From contig BNCN01000017.1 of assembly GCA_014656495.1 (NCBI GenBank), positions 112,043 through 176,042 on the forward strand: 64,000 bases of DNA, read 5' to 3'. The first letter of the stretch is position 1. Each line of letters starts with the position of its first letter. Made by a program: the position numbers and the translations under genes. The DNA is from Comamonas sp. KCTC 72670. GTDB lineage: Bacteria > Myxococcota > Myxococcia > Myxococcales > Myxococcaceae. Under the pieces are notes generated by a model. That model searched no databases. It was not told where the DNA came from and saw nothing but the letters and a program-made list of their open reading frames with translations. Shown here one piece after another: positions 16,412-24,447 of the stretch.

Positions 16412-17872
16412 ATGCGAAGCGGGCTGAAGCGGAACGGAGCGGGGCTCGCGGTGGGCGGCCTGCTCGGCGCATGGCTGCTCGCCTGTGGCGGCTCGGCGAC
16501 GGAGGGCATGAGCGCCCTGGAGCAGGGGACCGCGCCGCCCACGCAGGTGTCCGTGGACCTGTCGAGCGCGGACATCCGCACCCGGCTGGAGGCCATCGAT
16601 GGCCTCGTCATCCTGAGCGAAGTCGAAGCCAACGGCTTTCGCTTCTTCACGATGGACTTCGAGCAGCCCGTGGACCACCTGCGTCCCTGGGGCCCGCGCT
16701 TCCCACAGCGCGTGACGTTGATGCACCGCTCGGTGGAGGCGCCCATGGTGCTCGACACCGAGGGCTCCACCATCTACGCGGAGCCCGTCCCCGCCGAGCC
16801 CACGGACCTGATTCAGGGCAACCAGCTCACCGTGGAGCACCGCTTCTTCGGCAGCTCCCGTCCGGCCGGCGCCCTGGACTGGCGGAAGCTGACGGTGTGG
16901 CAGTCCGCGGCGGACGCGCACCGGCTCGTGGAGGTCTTCAAGCCGCTCTACGGTGGCCGCTGGCTGTCCACGGGCGTCTTCAAGGGTGGCACCGCGGCCC
17001 TGGCGCATCGCTTCTTCTTCCCCAACGACGTCCACGCCACGGTGACGTACGCGGCGCACCACAACCGGGGGCTCCACGACGCGCGTCACGGGCGCTACGT
17101 TCTCACCAAGGTGGGAGACGCGGCGTGCCGCCAGCAGCTCGCGTCGCTGCAGTACGCCGCGCTGACCCGGCGTGACGAGCTGCTCCCCTTGATGAATGGC
17201 TATGACGCCCAGGGCTTCACCTTCGGCGTGCTGGGGAAGGACCGGGCGCTCGAGTTCGGCATCATCGAGGCGCCCTTCGTCTTCTGGCAGTTCTATGGCG
17301 CGGCCGGGACGTGTGACGCGCTGCCCTCGCCGGAGGGGAGCGCGGAGGAGCTGTTCGGCTTCTTCAGCTACGTCTCCATGATGGAGTTCTCCTTCTCCGA
17401 CCAGGCCCTGGAGGCGTCGGCGCCGCTCTACTACCAGGGCGCCACGCAGCTCGGTGGCCCGGGCTACGCGGAGGTGCACCTGCTGCCGCTGCTGCGCTAC
17501 GCGGGGGAGCACATCCCCACGCGCTTCCCGCCGGGGGGCGTGCGCAAGACCTACGAGCCGTGGACCCTGGGCCTGGTGGAGTCGTGGACCCGGTTCGAGG
17601 CGAAGCGGGTGCTGCTCGTCTACGGTGACTTGAGTCCCTGGGCCGCGAGCGCCTTCAGCACCACGCCAGGCAACGACGCCTACCGCGTCATCGCCGACGA
17701 CAGCATCGGGTTCTACGGCACCTTGGGCTCGCTGCCGGAGCCGCAGCGGAGCTTCCTGCTGGGCCGCCTGTCGGAGTGGGCGGACGCCCCGGTGCAGCTC
17801 CCCACGGGCGGCGCGGCGCTGCGGCTTCAGGGTGCCAGCGACGCCCACCTGAAGGCGTATCGGGCGCGGTAA
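16412..17872 (+). CDS. S37-family (PS-10) peptidase homologue lacking catalytic residues
   Basis: The 486-residue lipoprotein (signal ending LLACGGS) follows the S37 tripeptidyl aminopeptidase pattern: FTMDFEQPVDH, LTVEHRFFGSSRP, and the nucleophile elbow region. At the elbow the family has G-V-S-K-G-G, whereas here residue 190 is Phe (codon TTC), one base from Ser. The acid site G-E-N-D-P-W is GDLSPW here, with Ser408 replacing Asp. The usual N-H-G histidine region reads DDSIGFYGTLGSL. All three catalytic positions are therefore changed, while fold-defining segments persist. It is probably a non-enzymatic surface binding protein or a decayed enzyme. The ATG at 16412 follows GAAGGGACG. Confidence 0.75.
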   Translation: MRSGLKRNGAGLAVGGLLGAWLLACGGSATEGMSALEQGTAPPTQVSVDLSSADIRTRLEAIDGLVILSEVEANGFRFFTMDFEQPVDHLRPWGPRFPQRVTLMHRSVEAPMVLDTEGSTIYAEPVPAEPTDLIQGNQLTVEHRFFGSSRPAGALDWRKLTVWQSAADAHRLVEVFKPLYGGRWLSTGVFKGGTAALAHRFFFPNDVHATVTYAAHHNRGLHDARHGRYVLTKVGDAACRQQLASLQYAALTRRDELLPLMNGYDAQGFTFGVLGKDRALEFGIIEAPFVFWQFYGAAGTCDALPSPEGSAEELFGFFSYVSMMEFSFSDQALEASAPLYYQGATQLGGPGYAEVHLLPLLRYAGEHIPTRFPPGGVRKTYEPWTLGLVESWTRFEAKRVLLVYGDLSPWAASAFSTTPGNDAYRVIADDSIGFYGTLGSLPEPQRSFLLGRLSEWADAPVQLPTGGAALRLQGASDAHLKAYRAR

Positions 17873-17983
17873 CCGGCGGGGCCGCGGGGTGGGGTGAGGC
17901 TGCGAGAGTGGTAGCCTCGCACCCTTCGTGTGGGGACTGGGCCCGCGGGTCCGGCCTCGCACTCACCCAGAGAGGGCCTGCCC

Positions 17984-18358
17984 ATGTCGTTCAAGCCAAC
18001 GTCGTCGTCCTGGATTGTCGCCGTCGTCCTGAGTCTCGCCTCCACCGTGGCGTTCGCCGCGCCTCCGTCCGAGGAGCTGGTGTCCCGAGAGCCCGCGACG
18101 GAGAGCCTCACCTTCTGTTCCCCCGCCCGCTGCGCCTTCGACTGGCATTGCACGGATGCCTGCCCCGAGGCGGAGAGCGCCGTGTGCGGCATCAACGGCT
18201 ACTGCGAGTACACCACGGGCGGCGGCAACCCGGGCGGCGGCGGCAACCCGGGTGGCGGCGGCAACACCTGCGGCCCCATGCGCTGCGGGGGGGACTGGAA
18301 CTGCGTCTGCGAGGGCGTCCAGGGGACGTGCGGGCCTGACTTCATGTGCGCCTTTTGA
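17984..18358 (+). CDS. Small secreted cysteine-rich protein
   Basis: The 124-residue product has a clear Sec signal peptide (VAVVLSLASTVAFAAP). Two short cysteine-rich modules (FCSPARCAFDWHCTDAC and CGPMRCGGDWNCVC) are separated by three GGGNP/GGGGN repeats. The mature part has about a dozen cysteines, suggesting a disulfide-knotted extracellular peptide. Such small proteins in myxobacteria are mostly uncharacterised. The ATG at 17984 is preferred because it directly precedes the signal peptide; the GAGAGGGCCTGCCC before it contains a plausible ribosome binding site. Confidence 0.6.
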   Translation: MSFKPTSSSWIVAVVLSLASTVAFAAPPSEELVSREPATESLTFCSPARCAFDWHCTDACPEAESAVCGINGYCEYTTGGGNPGGGGNPGGGGNTCGPMRCGGDWNCVCEGVQGTCGPDFMCAF

Positions 18359-18436
18359 TGATTTGAAGTCAAAGTGTCCTTGGCAGGCAGGCGGGCGTGC
18401 CTATCTTCCAGCGCACTTTCAGGGAGGGGTGACCGA

Positions 18437-18640
18437 ATGCTGAAGAACATGCTGATGGCCGCGGCGCTGGGCGTTCTCGTGGTGGGCACGGGTTGCCACC
18501 GCAACACGCGGGACAGCGCGGAGAACGACGCCGAGCGCGCCGTGGACAAGACGAAGGACGCCGCGGAGGAGGCGGGCGACAAGATTGAGGACACGGCCGA
18601 GGAGGCCGGGGACAAGATCGAAGACGCCACCGACGACTGA
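18437..18640 (+). CDS. Small acidic repeat lipoprotein
   Basis: The 67-residue product has a lipoprotein signal (VVVGTGC) followed by a highly charged helix made of near-repeats AEEAGDKIEDTAEEAGDKIE. The pattern is like small amphipathic envelope lipoproteins such as entericidin-type or YtxH-like helices. Its start follows GAGGGGTGACCGA. It is followed at once by a 12-bp hairpin terminator. The function is not known; the helix could pack against membrane or peptidoglycan. Confidence 0.65.
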   Translation: MLKNMLMAAALGVLVVGTGCHRNTRDSAENDAERAVDKTKDAAEEAGDKIEDTAEEAGDKIEDATDD

Positions 18641-18653
18641 GCGTGGTTTTCGC

Positions 18654-18682
18654 GGTGGCCCGCGCCCGTCGCGTGGGCCACC
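18654..18682. terminator. Bidirectional hairpin between the small lipoprotein and recX
   Basis: Twelve consecutive pairs (one wobble) join GGTGGCCCGCGC and GCGTGGGCCACC around a five-base loop. It lies 14 bases after a forward gene and 22 bases beyond the stop of convergent recX, so it probably terminates both transcripts. TTTT lies on the forward 5' side, which would give an A-to-T tract after the stem in the reverse direction. Confidence 0.7.
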
Positions 18683-18703
18683 GTGGCCTCGGCCCTGGCT
18701 GAT

Positions 18704-19267
18704 TCAGGCCGGGCTCGAGTCGATGACCTTCTTCGCGATGCCGAAGGAGAAGCCCGCGCGGGCCAGCGCGGCCAGGTCCCGCTTCCGATTCTCCTCCCGG
18801 GTGCCAGGCTGTGTGCGGAAGGGGCCCAGACGTTTCTTCCGCGCCCAGATGCGCGCGGCGTCTTCCTCGGAGACCTCCTGCGTGGCGTCGGCGACCTTCT
18901 GGGCGACGACCTCCGCCGGGACACCCTTCAACCGGAGCTTCTGCGCAATCACCCGCGTGCTGCGGCCGGAGGCGCGCAGGGAGTTCGCCTTCATCTGCGC
19001 GTAGGCCTCGTCGTTGAGCAGGCCGTTGCGCACCAGCTTGGCGACCAGCGCCTCCACCCAGGCGAGCGCCTCGCCGCGCTCACCGCCGTGGAACTTGAGG
19101 GAGCGGTCCACCCGGCGCAGCAGCACGCGTTGAAGCTGGCTCTTCGTCGCCGCGTACCGCTTCAGGTAGTGCAGCGCCGCGTTCTCCAGGTAGGTGGGGG
19201 ACACCTTCCGGGGCCGCTTGGGACCGCGCTCCTTCCTTCTGTCGGGTCCTCCCCGCGCTTCATCCAT
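18704..19267 (-). CDS. recX: RecX regulatory protein
   Basis: The 187-residue protein has the repeated three-helix organisation of RecX, with ALHYLKRYAATKSQLQRVLLRR, LVRNGLLNDEAYAQ and IAQKLRLKGVP followed by FSFGIAKKVI at the end. RecX binds RecA filaments and inhibits recombinase and coprotease activity. The N-terminus is extended by a basic tail. recA is not in the window, so it is an unlinked copy, as in many deltaproteobacteria. Length is in the normal range. Confidence 0.85.
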   Translation of the reverse strand: MDEARGGPDRRKERGPKRPRKVSPTYLENAALHYLKRYAATKSQLQRVLLRRVDRSLKFHGGERGEALAWVEALVAKLVRNGLLNDEAYAQMKANSLRASGRSTRVIAQKLRLKGVPAEVVAQKVADATQEVSEEDAARIWARKKRLGPFRTQPGTREENRKRDLAALARAGFSFGIAKKVIDSSPA

Positions 19268-19332
19268 GGCGGAGCGGGTCTACCACCCGGGTCCGACACC
19301 CGGAAGCAACCCGGGGAGGAGCGTGCGGCCCG

Positions 19333-19722
19333 TCAATCGGTCCCTGACTGGAAGAGCGCGCACACGGTGCCGGATGGGTCCTCGACGACGCAGAAGCGCC
19401 CCGCCTTCTCGGAGCCGCGAATCTCGCCGCGCACCTTGCCGCCCATCGCGGTGACCCGCTCCAGGCTCTGCTCCAGGTTCGCCACGGTGATGTAGACCAT
19501 CCACCCGGAGGGCATGTCCGCGTTCGACCCGCGCGCGTGGCAGATGCCCGCGGCGGGCGTCTCTCCGCCGCCTGGGGCCATCATGAAGAAGTCCTCGTAG
19601 CCGCCCATGTCCAGGCCGTTGGCGGTCCAGCCCACCACGTCCTTGTAGAAGTCCCTCACCGCCACGGCGTCCTTCACCGTGAGGTCCATCCAGCCCACGC
19701 TGCCCACCGCCGGCTTCTTCAT
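19333..19722 (-). CDS. VOC (glyoxalase-like) family protein
   Basis: This 129-residue single-domain protein has the VOC beta-alpha-beta-beta-beta pattern: VGWMDLTVKDAVAVRDFYKDVVGW, an internal glycine-rich turn, WMVYITVANLEQSLERVTAMGG and a C-terminal VVEDPSGTVCALFQ. VOC proteins use a metal in the barrel, but the reaction of this branch is unknown. It has a GGAG-type ribosome binding site. A two-domain relative lies at 39760-40548. Confidence 0.8.
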   Translation of the reverse strand: MKKPAVGSVGWMDLTVKDAVAVRDFYKDVVGWTANGLDMGGYEDFFMMAPGGGETPAAGICHARGSNADMPSGWMVYITVANLEQSLERVTAMGGKVRGEIRGSEKAGRFCVVEDPSGTVCALFQSGTD

Positions 19723-19764
19723 CGCTCCGCTCCGCTCCCAGAGGGTTTCCGCCCGCCGCGCTCG

Positions 19765-20874
19765 CTAGCCCACGGACTTCAAGGACTCCGGCACCTGCCA
19801 GTCCGGCTTGATGCGCGAGATGACCTTGGCCAGGTTCTCCTTGTCCTGGGCCTTCTCCAGCGCGGCCTCGGGCGTAATCACGTTGTCCTTCACCATCCGC
19901 TCCAGGTGCATGTCCAGCGTCTGCATGCCCTGCGCCTGGCCCGCCTGCATCTTCGAGGCAATCTGGAACACCTTGCCTTCGCGAATCATGGAGGCGATGG
20001 CGGGCCCGCCCACCAGGATTTCCAGCGCGGCCACGCGGCCCTTGCCGTCCGCCGTCTTGATGAGCTGCTGCGCGACGATGCCCGCCAGGCTCTCCGCCAG
20101 CATGCCGCGCACCTGCTGCTGCTCGTCGGCGGGGAAGGCGTTGATGATGCGGTCGATGGTGGCCGGGGCGCTGTTGGTGTGCACCGTGGCGAACACCAGC
20201 ACGCCGAAGCTCGCCAGCTGGAGCGCCAGCTTCATCGTCTCGTTGGTGCGGAGCTCGCCAATGAGGATGACGTTGGGGTCCTCGCGGCCCGCCGAGCGGA
20301 TGGCCGTGGCGAAGCTGGACGCGTGCGGGCCCACTTCCCGGTGCGTCACCTGCGCCTTCATGGAGTCGTGCACGAACTCCACCGGGTCCTCGATGGTGAG
20401 CACGTGCGCGGGGCGCGTCTTGTTGATGTAGTTGATCATCGCGGCCAGCGTGGTGGACTTACCACTGCCCGTGGGGCCGGTGACGAGCACCAGCCCGCTG
20501 CGGCGCTCCGCCAGCTTGCGCACCACCTCCGGCGTCTTCAGGTCCTCCAGCGACAGCACCTTGCTGGGGATGGTGCGGAAGACGGCGGCCAGGCCCGTCA
20601 TCTTGTTGAAGTAGTTGGCGCGGAAGCGGGCCTTCGTCCCGTAGCTGTAGGCGAAGTCCAGGTCCAGGTCCTCGACAATCTGCCGCTGCTGCTCCGGCGA
20701 GCAGATTTCGAAGAGCAGCGCCTGCATCTCCGGCGCGGTGAGCGGCTGCTCGCGCAGGGGGACCAGCTCGCCGCGGATGCGGCCCAGGGGCGGGTAGCCG
20801 ATGCCCAGGTGCAGGTCGCTGCCCTTCTGCTCCAGCAGCGCGTCGAACAGGACAGCCAGACGGGGCGTCGTCAT
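19765..20874 (-). CDS. pilT: Type IV pilus retraction ATPase PilT
   Basis: The 369-residue hexameric motor ATPase has an N-terminal PAS-like region, Walker A GPTGSGKS at residues 133-140, the Asp-box region VEDPVEFVHD, Walker B VILIGELR and the His-box TVHTNSA. PilT pulls pilus subunits back to the inner membrane base, producing twitching or S-motility. One base separates its start from the divergent paralogue's stop, so the pair is an operon. The motif set is complete, so retraction activity is likely. Myxobacteria have several PilT paralogues, and this may not be the primary one. Confidence 0.85.
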   Translation of the reverse strand: MTTPRLAVLFDALLEQKGSDLHLGIGYPPLGRIRGELVPLREQPLTAPEMQALLFEICSPEQQRQIVEDLDLDFAYSYGTKARFRANYFNKMTGLAAVFRTIPSKVLSLEDLKTPEVVRKLAERRSGLVLVTGPTGSGKSTTLAAMINYINKTRPAHVLTIEDPVEFVHDSMKAQVTHREVGPHASSFATAIRSAGREDPNVILIGELRTNETMKLALQLASFGVLVFATVHTNSAPATIDRIINAFPADEQQQVRGMLAESLAGIVAQQLIKTADGKGRVAALEILVGGPAIASMIREGKVFQIASKMQAGQAQGMQTLDMHLERMVKDNVITPEAALEKAQDKENLAKVISRIKPDWQVPESLKSVG

Positions 20875-20875
20875 C

Positions 20876-22639
20876 TCAGGTGCCCTTCCTTCCCATCAGC
20901 GAGCCCATCTTGCTCAAGAGCCGCGCGCTCTCCTGCTGCGACTCGGGCGCGGCCACGGCGGCGCCGGGGCGCTTGCCCGTCACCACCGCTTCCAATTCGT
21001 CCGGGTTGTCCGCGAAGGTCTTCGCGACCTCCAGCTTCACCTTGCCGGAGCGCACCAGGTCCGCCAGCGAGTCCTCGAAGCGGACGATGCCCAGGCTCTT
21101 GCCGCGCTGCTGGAGCGAGGGAATCTGGTACGTCTTGTTGTCGCGGATGAGGTTGCCCAGGGACACCGAGCCCGGCAGCACCTCCGCCGCGGCCACCAGG
21201 CCCTTGCCGTCCGCGCCGGCCATCAGCCGCTGGCTGACGATGAGCCGCAGGCCGCTGGACAGCGACAGGCGCACCTGCTGCTGGTCGCCCGGCGGGAACA
21301 GGTCGATGAGCCGGTCGATGGTCTTCGCCGCGCTCGGCGTGTTCATGGTGCTGATGAGCAGGTGGCCCGTCTCGGCGGCGGACAGCGCCATGCGCACCGT
21401 CTCCGTGTCGCGCAGCTCGCCCACCACGATGACGTCGGGGTCCTCGCGGAGGCTGCCCTTGAGCGCGCTGGCGAACGTCTTCGTGTGCGAGCCCACCTCG
21501 CGCTGGCTGATGAGCGCGCGCTTGCGCGGGTGGACGAACTCCACAGGGTCCTCCACGGTGAGCACGTGGTGGGACGTCTCGCGGTTGATGAGGTCCACCA
21601 GCGCCGCCAGCGTGCTCGTCTTGCCGTGGCCGGACGGGCCGGTGATGACGATGAGGCCCTGGTGGTGGTGCGTGGCCTTGGCGATGTCCGCGGGCAGGCC
21701 CAGCGACTCCAGCGTGGGCACTTCCCGCGCAATCAACCGGAAGGTGCCCTTGAGGCCGGTGCGCTGGCGGCCCACGTTGACGCGGAAGCGCCCCATCTCC
21801 GGCGTCTCCAGCGAGAAGTCGCAGCTGCCCTCGCGCTCCAGCACGGCCCGCAGCCGCTCCGGCACGACGGGCAACAGCATCCGCTCCACCGACGCCGCGT
21901 CCAGCACCGGTCCCTGGGCGACGAGGTCTCCCGCGAAGCGGAAGAGGGGCGGGCGCTCGGCGATGATGTGGACGTCGCTGGCCATGCCGCGGCGCCCTTC
22001 CTCCAGCAGCATCGCCAGCTCACGCCCCGCGCCCGTGAAGGTCCGCGCGGGCGCGGCCACCGGGCGGCTCGGCGCGGGCTCGGGCGCGCGCGCGGGCTCG
22101 GGGGCGCGGTACGCCTGGGCGGCCGCGGGCTCGGGGGTGCGGTACGCCTGGGGCGCGGCGGGCTCGGGCGTCCGGTACGCCTGGGGCGCGGCGGGCTCGG
22201 GCGTCCGGTACGCCTGGGGCGCGGCAGGCACGGACGCCGGCGTTGGCGCAGTCACAGCCGGGGGCGCGGCGGGCCTCGCAGCGGCTGCCTGCGCGGCGGC
22301 GGGCGTCTGCGCGGCGGCCTGGGCCGCGGCGGCGGGGTCGGCCGCGCGGCTGAGGCGCAGGTGGATGAGGTCCCCTCGGCGCATGGCGGCGATGGACAGC
22401 GCGCCCAGCCCCGTGGCGTTCACGGACCACTGCACCGGCGTCTCCGTCACGGTGGAGGCCCGCGCCACGCCGACCATGGCCTGGAGCGCGCGGGTGACGT
22501 CCTCGGCCGTCGCGGCGGTGGGGTCCACCGGCTCATAGCCGTTGCTTCCACGGATCATCGGCGGCCGGCCGGTGGCCAGGGTCAACTCGGTGACACCCGG
22601 ACGCGACAGGTGCCGCAACAGTTCTGCGAGCGATTTCAT
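20876..22639 (-). CDS. PilT-like ATPase with long N-terminal extension
   Basis: The 587-residue protein carries a PilT-type ATPase in residues about 200-560, preceded by an unusual domain (1-100) and a Pro/Ala linker. The linker includes four 11-residue repeats (AAPQAYRTPEP type). Walker A is GPSGHGKT at 334-341, differing from GPTGSGKS, and Walker B VIVVGELRDTET is intact. The His-box reads TMNTPSA, with Asn433 replacing the histidine of PilT. ATP binding is likely, but turnover may differ from PilT. It could be a regulatory or accessory motor for pili or another machine. It is co-transcribed with pilT. Confidence 0.8.
   Translation of the reverse strand: MKSLAELLRHLSRPGVTELTLATGRPPMIRGSNGYEPVDPTAATAEDVTRALQAMVGVARASTVTETPVQWSVNATGLGALSIAAMRRGDLIHLRLSRAADPAAAAQAAAQTPAAAQAAAARPAAPPAVTAPTPASVPAAPQAYRTPEPAAPQAYRTPEPAAPQAYRTPEPAAAQAYRAPEPARAPEPAPSRPVAAPARTFTGAGRELAMLLEEGRRGMASDVHIIAERPPLFRFAGDLVAQGPVLDAASVERMLLPVVPERLRAVLEREGSCDFSLETPEMGRFRVNVGRQRTGLKGTFRLIAREVPTLESLGLPADIAKATHHHQGLIVITGPSGHGKTSTLAALVDLINRETSHHVLTVEDPVEFVHPRKRALISQREVGSHTKTFASALKGSLREDPDVIVVGELRDTETVRMALSAAETGHLLISTMNTPSAAKTIDRLIDLFPPGDQQQVRLSLSSGLRLIVSQRLMAGADGKGLVAAAEVLPGSVSLGNLIRDNKTYQIPSLQQRGKSLGIVRFEDSLADLVRSGKVKLEVAKTFADNPDELEAVVTGKRPGAAVAAPESQQESARLLSKMGSLMGRKGT
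22094..22225 (-). repeat. Four tandem 33-bp repeats inside the pilT-like gene
   Basis: The repeats encode AAPQAYRTPEP three times and AAAQAYRAPEP once, in a Pro/Ala-rich linker. DNA copies are nearly identical, so unit number may vary between strains by slippage or recombination. They lengthen the tether between the N-terminal domain and the motor. Confidence 0.85.
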
Positions 22640-22897
22640 GCGGGATGTCGGCTCAGTCCGCGACGTTGCGCGGGCGCGGGGGAGCCCAGGATAGACGACA
22701 TTGCTCCGAATGCGGCCACCCCTTGTCCCGGGTTGGTCGCTTGCTTCCGGACATGCCGGAATCCTCCGCGCCTGGCGGAGGCCGGCACGGGGGCGCGACG
22801 CGGAATGCAGGGTGGGGGGAGCTCCGGGACCCAGGGGCCCGCTCGGAGCGGCGGGCGGGAGAGGGGACTCCCGCCCGGGTACAACGGGACACGTCGC

Positions 22898-23434
22898 CTA
22901 CAGCTCGCGGGACATCAGGAGGCGGAGCTTCCCGGACTTCTTGGAGACCACCGTGGCCACCGTGGTGAAGCCTTCCTTCCGGTAGAAGCTCACCGCGGGC
23001 GAGTTGGACGGATCCACCCGGAGGGCAATCGTCTTGCGGTACATGTCCCGGGCGGCCTTGAGGGCCTGCTCCAGCAGGACGTTGCCCAGTCCCTTGCGGC
23101 GCAGCTCGGGCTTCACCACGATGTTGCGCAGGTACGCCGCGCCAGGCACCGGGCCGTCCCGCTCCACCGTGACGTAGCCGACCAGCTGGCTCTGCAGCTT
23201 CGCCACATGGATGAAGGGCTTGAGCTGCGTGAGGGCCTTGAGGCTGTCCTCCTGCGTCTCGCCCCGGGTCTTCCAGGGCTCCGAGTTGGCGCGCAGGGCC
23301 GCCACCGCCGTCATGTCCTCGTCGGTGGGCAGGCCGAACTTCACCGCTGCCATCAGGTCGTTGGGGAGGCCGGCCACATCCAGGACCGGTGCTGGGGCCA
23401 CCTCCACGCCTGCGTCCACCTGCTTCATCGTCAT
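22898..23434 (-). CDS. GNAT-family N-acetyltransferase
   Basis: The start at 23434 follows GGAGG by eight bases. The 178-residue product contains the GNAT acetyl-CoA signature VKPELRRKGLGNVLLEQAL and the preceding strand VGYVTVE, followed by ALRVDPSNSPAVSFYRKEGF. The acceptor substrate is unknown. It lies alone on the reverse strand between the pilT-like gene and the MglA-like GTPase. Confidence 0.8.
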   Translation of the reverse strand: MTMKQVDAGVEVAPAPVLDVAGLPNDLMAAVKFGLPTDEDMTAVAALRANSEPWKTRGETQEDSLKALTQLKPFIHVAKLQSQLVGYVTVERDGPVPGAAYLRNIVVKPELRRKGLGNVLLEQALKAARDMYRKTIALRVDPSNSPAVSFYRKEGFTTVATVVSKKSGKLRLLMSREL

Positions 23435-23727
23435 CGCCTTGCTCCTCCGTCGAGTTGCGATCCTAACCGCTCCCGCGGCACCGGTGCACGCAGTGATTCC
23501 GCGCACATTGTCCCAGGTGGTGAGGAGACGGCCTCCTACCCCTTGGTGAGGAGCCGGATTCCGTCAAACGGGCCATGTGTTCAGCCCATTCCAGGGAAGC
23601 GCCTCGCTTCCACGCCTGCCGTCCGGTCGGCCTTCCGTGCCGGTCGGCTTCCCACTATAAAAACCCGCAGTCGGGCGCCGAGGCGTCAAACTCCGCTCAC
23701 CGACCGTCGTCAGCCCGAGCCCCCACC

Positions 23728-24447
23728 TTGCAACTCAACCACGCCCAGCGAGAGCTGACGCTCAAGATCGTCTACTACGGGCCCGGCCTCAGCGGGAAGA
23801 CGACGAATCTGCGCCATCTCCATGCCAAGGCGTCGCCCGAGGTCCGTGGGCGGTTGCTCACGGTGGAGACCCACGACGACCGCACGCTCTTCTTCGACCT
23901 GCTGCCCGTCTTCTTCTCCACGTCCACCGGCTTCAAGGTGAAGGTGAAGCTCTTCACCGTGCCGGGCCAGGTCATCCACAACGCGACCCGCCGCATCGTG
24001 CTGCAGGGCGCCGACGCGGTGGTCTTCATCGCGGACAGCCGGCGCACCGCCACGGCGGACAACAACGCCTACTGGCGCAACCTCCAGGAGAACATGAAGG
24101 AGAACAACCTGGACCCCGCGCAGGTCCCGGTGGTCATCCAGTTCAACAAGAAGGACCTGCCGGACGCGCGCACGGACGCTGAAATCGAGGCGTCGCGCCA
24201 GCGCGGTGGCGAGGCGGTGGTGGGCGCGGTGGCGCTGAAGGGCGAGGGGGTGCTGGAGACCTTCCACGCCGTGGCGCAGGCCGCCTACCGCCGGCTCGAC
24301 CTGCGCGCCCACCTGGCGCGCAACCTGGGCCTGACGGAGGAGGAGTTCCTCGGGCAGATATTCCGGCGCATGGACCTCACCGGCACGGCGCTGATGGCCC
24401 TGTACGGCGGCACGGTGGATGAAGCACGCAGTGGAGGCGGGCGATGA
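23728..24447 (+). CDS. MglA-like Ras-superfamily GTPase
   Basis: The start is taken at TTG 23728, which gives MQLNHAQRELTLKIVYYG, the usual start in this family; no ATG is available nearby. The 239-residue protein has P-loop GPGLSGKTT, switch-region TVPGQVIHNATRRIVLQGADAVVF and NKKD for guanine specificity. The TVPGQ and ATRR pattern is that of MglA, the polarity switch of Myxococcus motility, though a longer C-terminal region distinguishes it from true MglA. It overlaps the following kinase by four bases, so the two are probably co-produced and may form a signalling pair. Confidence 0.8.
   Translation: MQLNHAQRELTLKIVYYGPGLSGKTTNLRHLHAKASPEVRGRLLTVETHDDRTLFFDLLPVFFSTSTGFKVKVKLFTVPGQVIHNATRRIVLQGADAVVFIADSRRTATADNNAYWRNLQENMKENNLDPAQVPVVIQFNKKDLPDARTDAEIEASRQRGGEAVVGAVALKGEGVLETFHAVAQAAYRRLDLRAHLARNLGLTEEEFLGQIFRRMDLTGTALMALYGGTVDEARSGGGR

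Noticed and set aside
20801..23758. Very long forward open frame opposite the pilT genes
   Set aside because: High-GC shadow frame with no domain pattern; the reverse strand carries complete motor ATPases.
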